Shown in pieces: positions 1 through 12,559 of a stretch of 64,000 nucleotides of DNA. The DNA is from Allium sativum (lineage: Eukaryota > Streptophyta > Magnoliopsida > Asparagales > Amaryllidaceae). Location: positions 402,358,192 to 402,422,191 of the forward strand of contig CM060921.1 of the NCBI GenBank assembly GCA_030737875.1, read 5' to 3'. The notes under the pieces are model-generated. The model was not told the DNA's origin. It did no database searches and saw only the letters and a list, made by a program, of their open reading frames with translations. A program made the position numbers and the translations under genes. Numbering within the stretch: the first letter of the stretch is position 1; each line of letters starts with the position of its first letter.

Positions 1-1
1 A

Positions 2-280
2 GTACATGATGTATTTCACATATCTCAACTTCAAAAGCACATTCATGATCTAGACTTTATCGTGGAAGAAGCAGCACAACAGGATATTGAAATTACTCCA
101 GAATTGGCTGTGAGAAGAGAGCCGCTGAAGATTATCGGCAAAGAAACCAAAGAGCTGAGGAACAAGAAGGTTCACTTAGTCAAAGTGCAATGGAGTGGAG
201 ATTCGCGAGATTGTATTTGGGAAACTAAGGAGAGCATTCAGAAAGCCTATCCTAAGTGTCGAGTGGATATCTCTGATTGA
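2..280 (+). CDS. 3' end of Ty3/gypsy polyprotein: integrase C-terminus and chromodomain (partial)
   Basis: The reading frame is open from base 2 to the TGA at 278-280 and continues to the left beyond the window. It begins with VHDVFHISQLQKH, the linker found after the integrase core of chromoviruses. A chromodomain-like segment follows: PLKIIGKETKELRNKK, then VHLVKVQWSGDSRDCIWE, then an ESIQKAYP helix. In this family the domain ends the gag-pol polyprotein and is thought to steer integration to chromatin. No stop breaks the visible part. It lies 1.19 kb upstream of the LTR at 1469 on the same strand, so it most likely belongs to that element. A GTG at 62 should not be taken as a start, because the frame runs through it. 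Confidence 0.85.
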   Translation, partial: VHDVFHISQLQKHIHDLDFIVEEAAQQDIEITPELAVRREPLKIIGKETKELRNKKVHLVKVQWSGDSRDCIWETKESIQKAYPKCRVDISD

Positions 281-1468
281 CTCCGGTGCAAGGTACATTT
301 ACCATATTTTGAAATTTCCATTATGTTCTCTGCTTCATTGTTATTTTCTTTCATGAATGTATACTTTTAATTCTATGTTCTGAATGATTTCAAAAGAGTA
401 TAGGAATTGATTAGTATATTTTTGAAAAGTTAAAAACAATTTAATTGTTGTTTGTATTGTGAGATAGTAGATTTGATTAATTAAATTATTAGAACGATAG
501 TTAATTTAATCAATAAGAGAATGAATGGTAGAATTTATTCGATTAAATCACACATTGAACTGATTTAAAAATAGATAGAAATATATACATGTGCATTATA
601 TATGTTTGAACAGGTAATTGGATTAGCTGTTGAGTAAAGAAATTATTTGAGTGCACGACAAATAGGTAAACCTTAATGAGTTGGATGCGAAATATTATTA
701 TATCAACTCCTGTGAATGCCATTGGATGCGAAGCGCTGGTTGTTCTGTGTGTAATAATAAACGTCGCCATAGGATAGCAACAATTAATTTTGAACTACAC
801 TACATGGCATACTTCTTGAAGATAGACATACTTCATCATATACCACATAAGCATTAGGAGCTTGTGTGACGAGGTGGAAAATTTACCATACGAGCGAGAG
901 GCTTGTATGGCGATGACTATATATTACAGGTTGAACTGGTGACGGGTATGGACCATATAAAATGTAACGGTAAATTGCCAGATTAATAAAAAAAACCACA
1001 TGGGTATGGAGTTGACAATAATCACGTCTCTCTAGTTATTAGATATGGCACAAGGATTATTTATTTCCCACACGGGACGAGGTGACGAGTATTTATTCTC
1101 TGGAGCAATTAAAAATACACACTCCCTCAGGCTTTGATAGGGTGACGAGAATTTATTCTCTGGAGTTATTATCTATACAAGCTCCCCTGTAAACACCAGA
1201 ATATATCACTATAAATATTTGTATGCTTTATAGGATTTATTGGGTACCTAATACGACCCAATAAATTTCCAAACCCCTCTCCGTACAAAGGAGGTTATGG
1301 CGAAATTTTTCGAAAATTCCGGGTGTTAGCCAAATTTTTGAAGAATTTGAAAATTCTCAGAAACTGAAAAGTTGGAGAATGGAAGCCAGATTGAACGTAG
1401 TGTTGATTAATCAAACCACTTTTGACTTTGTTCTTTTTCGGGGACGAAAAGTTTTAAGTGTGGGAGAT
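281..1468 (+). other. 3' untranslated internal region of element 1, ending in the polypurine tract
   Basis: Non-coding stretch between the polyprotein stop and the 3' LTR. It holds a short direct repeat (GGTGACGAG followed by TTTATTCTCTGGAG) near 1080 and again near 1140. It also has a purine-rich site CCGTACAAAGGAGG at 1281-1294, which recurs in elements A and B. The last bases before the LTR, about 1456-1467 (AAGTGTGGGAGA), are the likely polypurine tract that primes plus-strand DNA synthesis. I see no gene here. Confidence 0.7.
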
Positions 1469-1841
1469 TGTAACAACCCGGAAAATCTGAACCAGTTTGA
1501 AAATTTTAAATTGGCTAAAATAGTGAAATTTAAGTATTTAAAATAAATATTTTAAATAATAATGATGAAAAGTAAGTTTGAATCGAAGTTGAAAATAAAT
1601 ATAATTACTTTGAATTATAAACAAGGCCTGAAATGGCGCGGTAGTTTCAAAATTTGAATTCAAACTTTGACTGACCGTACCGGGTGCAAAACAAAACGAA
1701 TTTGAGTGAAACCAAAAATATTTAAATCTGTTAGTGAATACCTTTCTAATGAATCTGAAAAATCGAAGTTTCATAGCGGGAAGCAAAAGTTATGGCCAAA
1801 TGAATTTTCTAAAAGGTCGCTATGGAGTATATATAGCCCGT

Positions 1842-2340
1842 GAAAATGGCCATTTTGCAAACGACCTCGGAATTTGACGAAACCACTTTAGTTGGATCCA
1901 GGATGTTAAATTATTGCTAAGTTTCAAATTTCATAATTTTTGAAGCTAGTATATGAGCGTGGCAAAGGAAAATGTGTTTGGTCGATTTCTATTAAATTAG
2001 GTCGACCAGAAAATGACCATTTTGCAAACGACCTCGGAATTCGACGAAACCACTTTTGTTGGATGCGGGATGTTAAACTATTGCTAGATTTCAAATTTCA
2101 TAATTTTTGAAGTTAATATGTGAGCATGGCAAAGGAAAACGTGTTTTGGTCAATTATAGTTAAACTGGATCGACCAGAAATGGGCCATTTTTCAAACGGT
2201 CTCAGAATTCGACGAAACTAGTTTTTTTTGGACTGTATCGTCAAAACATAGATAGATTTATTTTTCGGGTATTTTTGGAATTAGTATGTGGCCCCGACAA
2301 ATTGAAATGTACGTTAAAATCAAATATTGAATGTTTTATA
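1842..2340 (+). repeat. Three tandem copies of a ~168-bp unit in the LTR U3
   Basis: Copies start at about 1842, 2009 and 2177. Each begins with a GAAAATGGCCATTTTGCAAA-like segment, continues with CGACGAAACCACTTTTGTTGGAT-type sequence and ends near GGTCGACCAG. The third copy is more diverged and fades near 2340. Related sequence occurs in the minus-strand A LTRs around 25540-25820 and 32720-33000. The position upstream of the probable leader fits U3 enhancer repeats; that role is inferred. Confidence 0.75.
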
Positions 2341-3466
2341 CTTTAATTTGAAGGAAAACTGACTGAAACAGTCGAATGGGCCAACGAAACATATCCCATT
2401 GTGTTCGGAGTGGGGGTAAAACGCTAGGGACGACAGTCGTTGGGTTTGGATTGGAGTTCGTATGTGACAAGGGGTATTTTGGAAATTTAAAAATATATAA
2501 ATAAATAAAAATATCTCATTTGTTGGTCAACTCCCCCAAACCCGACAAACCCTCTCGACGACGGCGGATATTGCTCAAAACTTCCCCCTCCGATTCCTCC
2601 TCCTACACGCAATAAAAACCCATGCCCAATTGAAGTTTTTGTAGATCTTCTCGAGATCTTTAAATCCATATAGGGATTGTAATTTATCGCTCAGTATTTT
2701 GGGAGAACGGACACCTCGAAGTCGCGCCGTTGAAACCGCCGTCGCCGCTTCCTCCGATCATCGAATGCCACCGCACCACCAGCGCCTGGTGCGCCTCTCG
2801 CCCCTCTTCAACGCTGCACCGCCCGATCGTTGTAATACTACACAGATCTCGCGAAAATTCAAAACCTAGTTTTGAACATTTCAGCTGAGGTACGACTGTT
2901 TTTATTTTAAACTATTTAATAGCAGTTTAAAGTGCTAGAGTTTTTGATTTCACTATAAAAATCATATCTTTTTCGTTTGTTGACGAAATTCAGTGAAACA
3001 AGATACAGTGGACTCGTGTGGATGTCTTCTACATTCTAGAAGAGACCGTATATTTTTCTGAGCCTTCTGTTATTTTTAGTGGAGTGGAACCCAATGTGTG
3101 ATTTCGAAAATATAAACGATATGGAAAACGACGATGTATAAATTATATAGTCGATTAGAATTGTTTATGGTTGAAATTGATTGATCGTGGTTGAAATATA
3201 CCCGTTTGTGGTTGAGAATTATTTGGTTGAAACCACATAGGATTAGTTTGTGGAAATGGAAAAATATACATGCCGCCTGTGTGTGAACTAGATGTATGAA
3301 ATCCCCATTGTCAAAACCTACGAGGCTTTAAGATAGAGCGAGGAGCCGTACTAGGGACGGCCCCTGTTTTAACTACCCTGCCGTTATGCTGCCGAAATTA
3401 TGAATAATATTCATGTGTTAGAATTATTTTCATGTGTTGAAACTATATTCGTGTGTTGAATAGAAA

Positions 3467-3900
3467 ACCTTCATGTGTTGAATAGAAATTCATGTGTTGA
3501 ATGGTATTCGTGTTTTAAATAAATTGTTTTAACAATAAAAATCACATTTTTATTTTATATATACGAACTATAGAAAACTGTCATGTGTTGAATAGAAATT
3601 CATTCGTTGAATAGAAATTCATGTGTTGAATGGTATTCGTTTTTTAAATAAATTGTTTTAACAAAAAAATCACATTTTTATTTTATATATATACGAACTA
3701 TAGAAAACCTTCATGTGTTGAATCGAAATTCATTCGTTGAATAGAAATTCATGTGTTGAATTGTATTCGTGTTTTGAAATAAACTGTTTTATAATAAAAA
3801 CCATATTTTTATCATCTATATGAACTATATAAAATAGTCATGTTTTGAAATGAATTGTTTTGCAATAAAAAACACAATTTTATTATATACATGAATTTTT
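3467..3900 (+). repeat. Degenerate tandem repeat, ~105-130-bp unit, about four copies
   Basis: Units begin near 3467, 3573, 3704 and 3830. Each has one or more TTCATGTGTTGAATAGAAA motifs, then TTTTAAATAAATTGTTTTAA, CACATTTTTATTTTATATA and ACGAACTATA. Unit length differs because the short TTCATGTGTTGAA motif is itself repeated. No coding potential. Confidence 0.7.
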
Positions 3901-3991
3901 AAAAATAGCGAAGTGTTGAAATAATTGTTGGTTGGATAAAAATATCATTTTTATCAAATGTATGAAAAGAAAATAGTTTTGAAATCGAAGA

Positions 3992-4485
3992 ATCGATTAT
4001 ATTTATATTCATATATATAAATATAATTAAAATTTATCGAATAACGAGGCTGTAGTTCATGTTTTGAAACCGTGATTTCAAACAATTAGTGCGGGAAATC
4101 CGACCATCGGATTTTCCTGAAACCAAAACTGTTGGGTTCGCTTTGGAAATATCTTTCCAAAGACACCAACTTTGTAAAGATCCAACGGTTGGATTGTCTG
4201 GAATGTTTAATTCAAATCTGAAGAAAAACAGCACCAGAATCGATTATATTTATATATATTTTTATATATATATATATAATTATATTCAATCGAATAACGA
4301 CGCTGCAGTTCGTATTTTGAAATCGAAACTTCAAACGAGTGTACCGGGAGATCCGACCGTCGGATTTTCCCAAAACTGGAACCGTTGGATTCTTTTTGAA
4401 AAGATCTGTCTAATGATATAAAATTTGTGAAGATCCAACGGTTAGATTTTCAGATATGTGTAAATCAGATATGAAGAAAAACAGC
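3992..4485 (+). repeat. Direct tandem duplication of a ~247-bp segment
   Basis: Copy one begins ATCGATTATATTTATA at 3992 and copy two begins the same way at 4239. Both continue through TCGAATAACGA, a GTTTTGAAA/ATTTTGAAA block, GATCCGACC-type and CCAACGGTT-type sequence, and end in GAAGAAAAACAGC. The copies have clearly diverged, so the duplication is old. A TA-rich microsatellite lies at the start of copy two. Confidence 0.7.
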
Positions 4486-6322
4486 GCCACGGCCGCGTTA
4501 TGGCCCGAAGCGTCGTTTGAATAAATTGGCTATTTTAAAATAAATAAAAATAGCGATAAATCATTATAAAATATTATAAATGATATGAAATGTGAAATTT
4601 AGAAATTAACTGAAGGTTAGCAAAGTCGAATGGTTTCCTGGGTTTTAATCTGATGTTGGTTTCGGCCTTCGGGGTTAATATTTGGGAAATCGTTCTCATA
4701 CGGATTGACGCTTAGTGACTAATGAATGGGAATGAGGCGTATGTTGTGTTTGTGTAGCACAAGTTATTTATATACGCGAGTTGCTCAGAAAGACCGGGTT
4801 TATCCCATTCTGAATAACTGAATCGATGATAAGAAACCGAAGATGAAGACGGTGGTTGAAGACCGGAGATGTTCACCTCGTTTGGATGGTAACCGATGTA
4901 CGTGGTGATCGTCCCGATGTACATGGAGATCGATGGGTATGCGAGGTATATAGTGCCTCCGGTTTCGTTCAGACCCAGAACGGACTTTTAAATGGACTGT
5001 GTGTCTAACATTGGATTCATACTGTGTGATTGATAGCCATCAGTTACATGGCGTGAATTGCCTGTGTGGCATGCTAAGATGCAGTGATCAGGGCTTCTAT
5101 TGAAAAGCAAAGTCTTGTGGTTGATGATCAAAGCACCGCTTGTATGGCATAGCTTTGAGTATAACGTGAATTCGCGAACCTCACACACCGATATGAACCA
5201 GAAATGGGAGAGGACCTCAGGGAGGACATGCGTTTCTTTCTAGTTACAGGTGGTGTTGGTGCTTGAACTGGCCGATATTTATATTATTTTCACCTATGTG
5301 GTTGTTGCTGTTGCGAGGCGCCTCTGTTATATCAGTCGATCCGGGACCGATGGAGTCATTCGTTGGCTCACTTACGCCCCAAAGGGCGGGGAAACGCAGT
5401 GTTCAGGAATTTTAATCCACATCGGTGGACCAGCCCTGATGATCCAAGGGCCCACCTGAGTCTGGGTCCTGAGGGGCGGGTTAGAGCGTCTCGAAGTTGG
5501 TAAGGACTATCTTTTGCCTTGGTTCATGACGAAAATCCAATTTCCAAATACGTGACTGTGCGGTTTTGATTGTATACTTATATATGGCGACATAGTGGTA
5601 CGGGGCATTAATGCCATCTATCATTGATACTTATGATTCGAAATTGTTTTTGAAGCATATAAACACTAGTAATAATATCAAATGCTTTTGTTTTATTCGT
5701 ATCAAGCATATTTTGGCCGTTATAAGGTAAAAACTCTATCTTCCGGTTTGCGTCGCATTGTGTGATGGGAACTGAGTCTTATAATGGCTTCATTTTTATA
5801 GAAGGCATTGCGATGTTTAAAAGATTTATTTATTTTAAAGCACTGGAAATCCAATGGAGTAAACCCATTCCACGAAAGTGGCATGGTCCTGTGATTAGCC
5901 ATATTGTAAATGTGTTAAGTAGATTTCTCAAATCAGTCCCATGACTGACTCGTAGTTTGTTTCACTTGCAAACTCGGGTGTCCCTACTTCTACACGGGCA
6001 GCCTTGTCTCCAGGTCTTAGCAGGCTCTTTCTGGATAGCTGGAGCTGAAGATGGATTCTATCATTTGTCTCTTTTTATGTTGTTCAGCTCCTATTGTACA
6101 TATTATGTTTGTTTCCGCTGTAGACATTTATGTATTGCTGAACTGTATTTGTACTAAGTATGATCCTTTATACTGTGTAACTCTGATGATTATCGTTTTC
6201 CAGTCGATTATTTGTACATTATCTGATGTATTTATTTAATTCTGTTCTGCTATTATATGTTTATGTGTTATATTCCAAAGATTACCCTTGCCGCCGTGGA
6301 TACAGGGTTTGGGGTCGTCACA

Positions 6323-6794
6323 CTTGAAAATTCGATTTAGGCAATAAATAAAATCTACAATACGAAAAATCGATTTTTCGGCTTCATTATAAAATTATTA
6401 TACAATAGATTTAGATATTTCTTATTTCGAAGAATTCTAACTTAAATTGGATCATATACAAACATTTAAAATTCAAAACGTAATATTACGAACTACCGCA
6501 CTACTCCAGCTCGTTTTATATTTAAAATTATAAATTAAATGTTCAAATATCATTTAATTACCAAAATCGTTAATAAAATTAAGTATAAACCTATTTAAAT
6601 CTTCTTATATTACCAAGTTATACAATATTGCAAATTCAGTCAATTTCGACTATTTTGAAATTAAATTGTTATTTTATTATTTAAACTAATAAAATATTCA
6701 AAATTATTAAATTCAAACCATTTAAAAATCCAAATCAGTGTTTAAAATAGTTTTTAAATATTAAATTAAATGGTTTAACATCTGAGCCATTACA
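6323..6794 (-). mobile_element. Element B 3' LTR, partial
   Basis: Ends (plus strand) GAGCCATTACA, the reverse of an LTR start TGTAATGGCTC. It is similar throughout to 17100-17569. The remaining ~5.6 kb of this LTR is displaced to the left by the insertion of element 1 and lies outside the window. Confidence 0.8.
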
Positions 6795-7853
6795 TTCCTT
6801 CCCTCTTAAAAGAATTTCGTCTCCGAAATTACCAAGGTAAGAAGAATGCTAGAAACTCATTATTTTTCAAAACTCAATTTTGTTATCCTCACTTTCCAAA
6901 TTTTTAATTAAAAACTAATCCAAATAATTTTAATCGAAAAATAAATCAATTCTTATCAACAAAAATTTCAAAAAAAAACTATTTTTTTCTATCATCTTAA
7001 ATTTTGGAACATTTTTGGCAGTCTCCCTTGTACGGAGGGACATCTGCAATATTGCAGGAACAATGAATATATATACATTGACCCACATGGTCGGAAAAAG
7101 GAAAAATCCAATTCAAAAACCCAAAAAATTGTATTTTGCGTAGGCATACCTTTTTTCGAGCATTATTATGCGATAAGCAATAAGAGAGCCTGCTTAATAG
7201 CAAAACTCAATCCAATTTTTTTAACCACCTGCTCTTAACTTAGATGGGATTTATTTTATACTATAGGCAATCATTCATATCATATTCACATACAAATGTA
7301 AGTTTAAATATTCAGTTTATCCACTTCAATCTATTATTACTCAATTCATACGAAATTTATTAGAAATCCATTCTAATTTCCAAACATTCCATCCAGATTA
7401 GGTAACTTACATGTATATTTATTCTCAAACTCAAGCCAAATACTTGCTAACTCAAGTTAAATTTTAATCCAATATTTCAAGTCCAATTATAGCTTATATA
7501 ATTCATTTTAACTTAACACAAGTTAAATTGAAATTTCTCATTCATATTTGCAATTCTTCCTTGATTAATCTTTTAATTCCGTAATCAACCCAAATCAACC
7601 AATCAAGGAAATACAAGCTTCAACAATCAAATCAATATATTGAAAGAATTATTTCCCCCTTTTTTTATAAAATAGGATTCGGGTAAAATTATTTCATTTA
7701 CCCTCTTTACAAAATAATTTTATATTCAAATTACAAATACACGCACTCATGTATATGCATTCAAACTCAGCCTAGGGTATTACTGAACCCATCTCTACTG
7801 AGCCACACCACAGAGCCAAGGTTATCACTAAACTAATAACTATGATACCACGT
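6795..7853 (-). other. Element B internal region (non-coding, ~1.06 kb)
   Basis: Bounded by a polypurine tract (minus strand TTTTAAGAGGGAAGGAA, 6795-6811, with the usual upstream GACGAAATTC) and by a priming site (minus strand TGGTATCATA, 7841-7850) three bases from the LTR end. Between them the sequence is AT-rich, and every frame is broken. The motif CTCCCTTGTACGGAGGG at 7023-7039 matches the purine-rich site in elements 1 and A. I see no coding sequence. Confidence 0.75.
7841..7850 (-). promoter_or_regulatory. Primer-binding site of element B
   Basis: Minus strand TGGTATCATA. The first eight bases match the complement of the initiator-methionine tRNA 3' end used by plant Ty3/gypsy elements. 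It lies next to the LTR end at 7854. Confidence 0.75.
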
Positions 7854-10800
7854 TGTAACGTCCCAGTTTTCCATACAATTTAAGCCGATATTTAACTACC
7901 GCAGTCAACCCAAATTATACAGAAAAGAAGAAAGTTAAGAGAAAGAAGTTAGAGGGTGAGAGAGAAAGAAAGAAATACTAGAATAGAAGAAAAGAAGAAG
8001 AACATCAGAATCTCGTAGCGGAACGAATAATATATAACATGACAATATATTTTTATAGAAATGAAAATCTTGTATACATACCAATCATCAGAGTATAACA
8101 TATATCAGATATAGTGGATCAATCTTTACATAACTAGCAGTGATGCCTTTTTCTTCTAGCTCTTGAATTTCAAGTGAAAATTAATCTGGAAAATAAGTTC
8201 GGTCTGACCTGAGCACATTTTGAAGCAAAGCAAAAACACCCTGATTAGTCTGGAATACTTTCAGTGATAAATTCACATTAAACAATCGTCTTAACTTAAG
8301 AAAATTCTTTTGAAAGAAAGGATAATAGTAAGACCAAACCACACATAACAAGGACGGTTTTCCCTTACTATAACCCAAACATTTTCAATATAACAAAATA
8401 TAGTGATATTATAATAGTGTCTATCAAACCACAAATAAATAAACATCTATTAGAATGCTTACATTTCATGCTCTACATATTCATTACATAATCAAAAACA
8501 GCACGACGCTTATTGGAGATTGAATTCCAACTATGGCAAGGTATGGGACCAGCTTCCGACCAGTGTAAGGTAGAGGGGGATACACTAGATTTCAACAAGA
8601 AGAACGTGCAACCCAGGATAAACATGTCTGGTCACTCATTTAGCTTGAGTGTACCGAATGTATTATCACCCACGGTGGGCACTAACAACCGTTCCCGCGG
8701 GACAACATCGAAAGATCAAAAAGAAAACAGAATTTCTCTAGATGTTGATAATACACGCTGCTTGGGGCGACCCAACTAGCCATGCGACCTACCCGATTTT
8801 TGCCATTTCCCGGTTGATGAGGCTTGAGGTCACGTTTTATCATTTTGAGCATTACATCACATTTACTTTGGATTCCATAACGTCAAATCCGTCAATTCAC
8901 TGTTTAACATCCACAAATATACTTTGGGTGTTAAGCTAGAGAATTTCTCTACCACCAAACTTGGTATATTCGTAAAAATTAATTTATGTGGTTCTTAGAA
9001 AATACTCTGTCAGACATTCATCCGTACAAGTAATCTAGGAACAAGATGAACCAAAGGCACCCTCCTACAACATCCTATATAGGAATCACCCCAAAGATCA
9101 GTAGCGAGAAGTCCTTACAATCCATAGATTTCAACCACAATAGAACTATAGTGTATCTCTGGGAGCTAACCAGAGATTATAAGTAGTTCTTCTGTTTTAT
9201 GAAGATCTACGGTCTTCAATTGCTCCATCTTTATTCCCTGCAAGTTAGTTTCATGTTCAACATTCATTCGAAGTGGTTTTGAGTCTAGTTCCCATCCCGG
9301 TCTCTTCGAAACGACATGACAAAGGGTCCAATAAATATTTCATTGACAGTTTGGTGTTTTAACTATCAATTCACAACAGTACTGTCAAGTACCTTGGCAG
9401 CTAAGGCCCTTATTTTTAAAATCATTCATTACACTCGTTATTGAATCATTTAAAACCATTTCATAGGTTTAAAGCTGGTTCCATTACATATTTTTACAAC
9501 TCATCTTTTGTTCCCTCATTTGGAAACAATACTTCTCCTTTATTCACACTCCGCTTTATTCTCCTTTATTTCCGAAAAATATTTATATATATTCATAAAA
9601 CATTTATTTCTTTACCTTTGGAAATGTCAATATATTAATATATCATTAATTCACTAATATAATCCAATTACCAATTCTTATGTGAGAAAACATGTGAGAC
9701 GACATACGCTTTCTTATTAAAAACTCAATGGCTTTTACTTCACTTCTACTCGAAGATTTAATGGAAATCTACCTAAATTCCAAATAATTATTTCTAATTC
9801 CAAATTAATATAACCCTTTCATACTAATTACTTTTTATTTTAAATAAGTCTATTTCAACTCATATAAATCCCATTACTTGGAAAATGGTATAAAACTCAT
9901 CACACTTTAACTTGGCCAAACAATGTTAAATTATTCATTTTTTTAGAACTCATCATATTAAATTACATTTTAAACCTTGCAAATGAATTGCAAATGTTTT
10001 TGAAAACAATAACTCATTTCAACATCCTTTACTGTTACAAACTAATATCATTTTTCGATAATAGTGAAGTCGTTCAGTTGGTGTATTTTATTTACATCTC
10101 AGACCTTAATCGACAACGTTCTTATCTCGGTATGGATATAAGTTCATAACCTAAAACCCATATTCTTATAATATCAATCAGGTCTTATTTTCTATTTAAA
10201 ATATGTTTTTATAGACTGTATCCATACTTTTGAAAATCTCAATCGACTATAGCCATTTTACTTAATATATTTATTAAGTAAACAATTTACTAAAACATTT
10301 ACCTTTTGCATCATAACTTTTGTATACTATTATATTCATTACTTGGATCTGTTCACTAATACTAAGTCTTTTAATATTATTAAAAACTAATAAATGGATT
10401 TTATAACCAACACCCTTTTATTAATTTCTTTACCAAATCTATAATTATTTCCATTTTCTTTTTTGTAAATCTTCTCTTTTATCCCAACTTGAATATTAAA
10501 TACGATATTTGCTTTAAACTCAAATTTATTTTATCACTCATTTATGAAATTCGGATTATAAATCTTTTTCATAAGTTTCTTACAAATTTATTAAATCTTG
10601 TGGCATATTAGTTACTATCTTAAATGAATTCTATTTAAGAAGTAATTAATAATAAATAACTTCGCCATTCTCTAAGGTATAACCCTTTACTTCTTCATTA
10701 ACCGAAATAGGTTGGTTACCTTCCTAATTAAGTTAATAGTTTATTTTATAAATAATAAACTATCCAATAATCACCTTAAATGTAGTTAAATTAAGGTTAA

Positions 10801-11340
10801 TAGATTTTTGTGAATAATCATTAAGTTATTATATAATCATCTTAACATTTCTTTATAAAACAAAGTTATAAATATCAATTTATTAAAACTTTCTATGTAA
10901 ATAAGTAAAATAAAACTGAAACTTTGATTCAGTTATAAAAATAAAATTTATAACTTAAAATACAACAATTTGCCTAACGCCAAATTAATGTCTCAGAACG
11001 ATGGATTTTAGACCATTTGTTGCCAATTACTCAACCAATACCGCATATGGATTAAAATACGATGATTGTTGAATTTGGATTCAGCAATCAGCATTTATTC
11101 AATCACTGATATCTAAATAGGATATAATAGAAACTGGAACAAACAATTCATATTTAACAATATGAAAACACACACAATATATTTGAGGAATTCGGTGGGA
11201 TTCCTCCAACCCGTTCTTCCCTGCATAACAGTTTATAATATCATTCGATAATAGCATATGAAATGAGAAGTTTTATCTAATGCAATCGAATAACCAGTTT
11301 ATAAACACAGACAAACAGACAACCAATAAACAAATAAAAT
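7854..11340 (-). mobile_element. Element B 5' LTR, part nearer the internal region
   Basis: Starts (plus strand) TGTAACGTCCCAG next to the priming site. It contains a purine-rich stretch at 7922-8008, which on the minus strand is a long pyrimidine tract ending TTCTATTCTAG, a possible 3' splice site. The rest is AT-rich with no gene. It is interrupted at 11340 by solo LTR H and resumes at 14991. Confidence 0.75.
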
Positions 11341-11946
11341 TTTTAACACCCCGCATTTTTAATGAAATTAAAAATGTGGAAATATGTTTATATATTATAT
11401 ACATAGATATATTTAAGAGAAATTAAATAATGGACAATAAAATTGCATGTAATAAGTTCATGCAATGAAATGAAGGAAAAAGATTAATAAAAGAAATTAA
11501 ATGCAATACATGAAATGCAAAGAAATACATGCGAACAATTAAATAGAAATAAAAAGGAAAATTTGAGAAGCTTCAGGAATTTGGTCATGAAATTAGCGTC
11601 ATTGCATTCGTGGCGATTTTCTAGTCAATTTTGACCTATAGTTTGTAGAAAACTGATTTAAAATGAAGAAGAAATCTTTAAATTAAATATTGCAACAAAA
11701 CATGAAAAAGAGGAACGATAGAATAATGTGTAGTTTTGCCCTAAGTCTTGTTAGCCAAAGACTTAGTAGCTCATTTGGTTAGTATATGTGACTTGTATGC
11801 AAGAGGTTCTGACTTCAATCCCCGATAATGCCATATTTTTATTTTAGGGGAACGGCTAAAAAGTCACTTACTGTGAACGCAGTTCAATTTATAAAAAAAA
11901 CGGTTTAGTGTAAAAAGGGTTAATTGGAAAGATATTTAAAAAGAAA

Positions 11947-11982
11947 AATATATATATATATATATATATAATATATATATAT
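11947..11982. repeat. (TA)n microsatellite
   Basis: An uninterrupted TA run with one break, about 36 bp, in the U3 part of solo LTR H, about 190 bp before its TATA box. Confidence 0.95.
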
Positions 11983-12174
11983 GACATGTGGGTGTCAACA
12001 CCCCTGTTGCTGCGCATCATGTTGCACACATGGCGCATTTTTATTTGTTAATGATGATTTTTGAGTTTTAGTGCTAACGTGGCCTCTTCTGATTGGCTGG
12101 ATGACGTGTCTTTGAGCTGTGTGGTTCTGATGATCTCCTAGTTAATCTAAAGGCTCTAACTAAGCTAATACATC

Positions 12175-12182
12175 TATATAAG
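12175..12182 (+). promoter_or_regulatory. TATA box of LTR H
   Basis: TATATAAG followed by a CT/A-rich leader with ATCTAATCTAACCCTAATC. It sits in the same relative place as the CTATAAA boxes of D, E and F. Transcription would begin about 30 bp downstream. Confidence 0.6.
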
Positions 12183-12365
12183 CACATCTAATCTAACCCT
12201 AATCTAAACAAAATTCATTCATAAGCCTCCATGCTGCTGCATCCAAAACTAAACTAGTTTCTCTTCTTTAACGAATCAAAGCATAGGAATTGTGAAAAAG
12301 GGAAACGATTCTAGAACAACAACAAACATTTAATTCAGACCTATATTCTTTCTTCTTCTACTATT

Positions 12366-12374
12366 GTGAGTACG
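12366..12374 (+). promoter_or_regulatory. Candidate 5' splice site in LTR H
   Basis: CTATT/GTGAGTACG is a strong plant 5' splice site match, about 190 bp after the TATA box. At the corresponding place D and F have CATT/GTAAGCC and E has CATA/GTAAGCC. Function is inferred. Confidence 0.4.
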
Positions 12375-12559
12375 ATTAATTTCACAAGATAATGAATTAA
12401 AAATAACGGTGATAAGTGTGAATTGGATTGTATGACTATGCCTGTATCATATGCTATTAGATCTATTATGCTGAGACACACCAGTTCTGTTATCATATGT
12501 TATTGGATCTATTTTGTAGATTCATATGCATAATTAAATCTACTATTTTTTATGCTATG

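Larger units (their letters stand above)
1469..6322 (+). mobile_element. 3' LTR of element 1 (about 4.85 kb)
   Basis: Starts TGTAACAACCCGG directly after the polypurine tract and ends GGGTCGTCACA. The DNA on its right is a minus-strand LTR of another family (B), so element 1 appears to be inserted into B. The left copy of the target duplication lies outside the window and cannot be checked. The first several hundred bases align by eye, with clear divergence, to the start of the minus-strand A-family LTRs (26215 and 33429 read leftwards), so these are related subfamilies. A GC-rich segment at about 2520-2850 is a plausible transcribed leader and is followed by AGGTACGA at 2888. Short open frames in this LTR look like chance. 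Confidence 0.85.

Noticed and set aside
7922..8008. Purine-rich stretch as a polypurine tract of another element
   Set aside because: Too long and imperfect, and followed by the B LTR end rather than an LTR start; it fits a pyrimidine tract on the minus strand better.
8513..8779. Possible host exon (88-residue frame)
   Set aside because: Lies inside the B LTR, antisense to it, with no recognisable domain or splice context.
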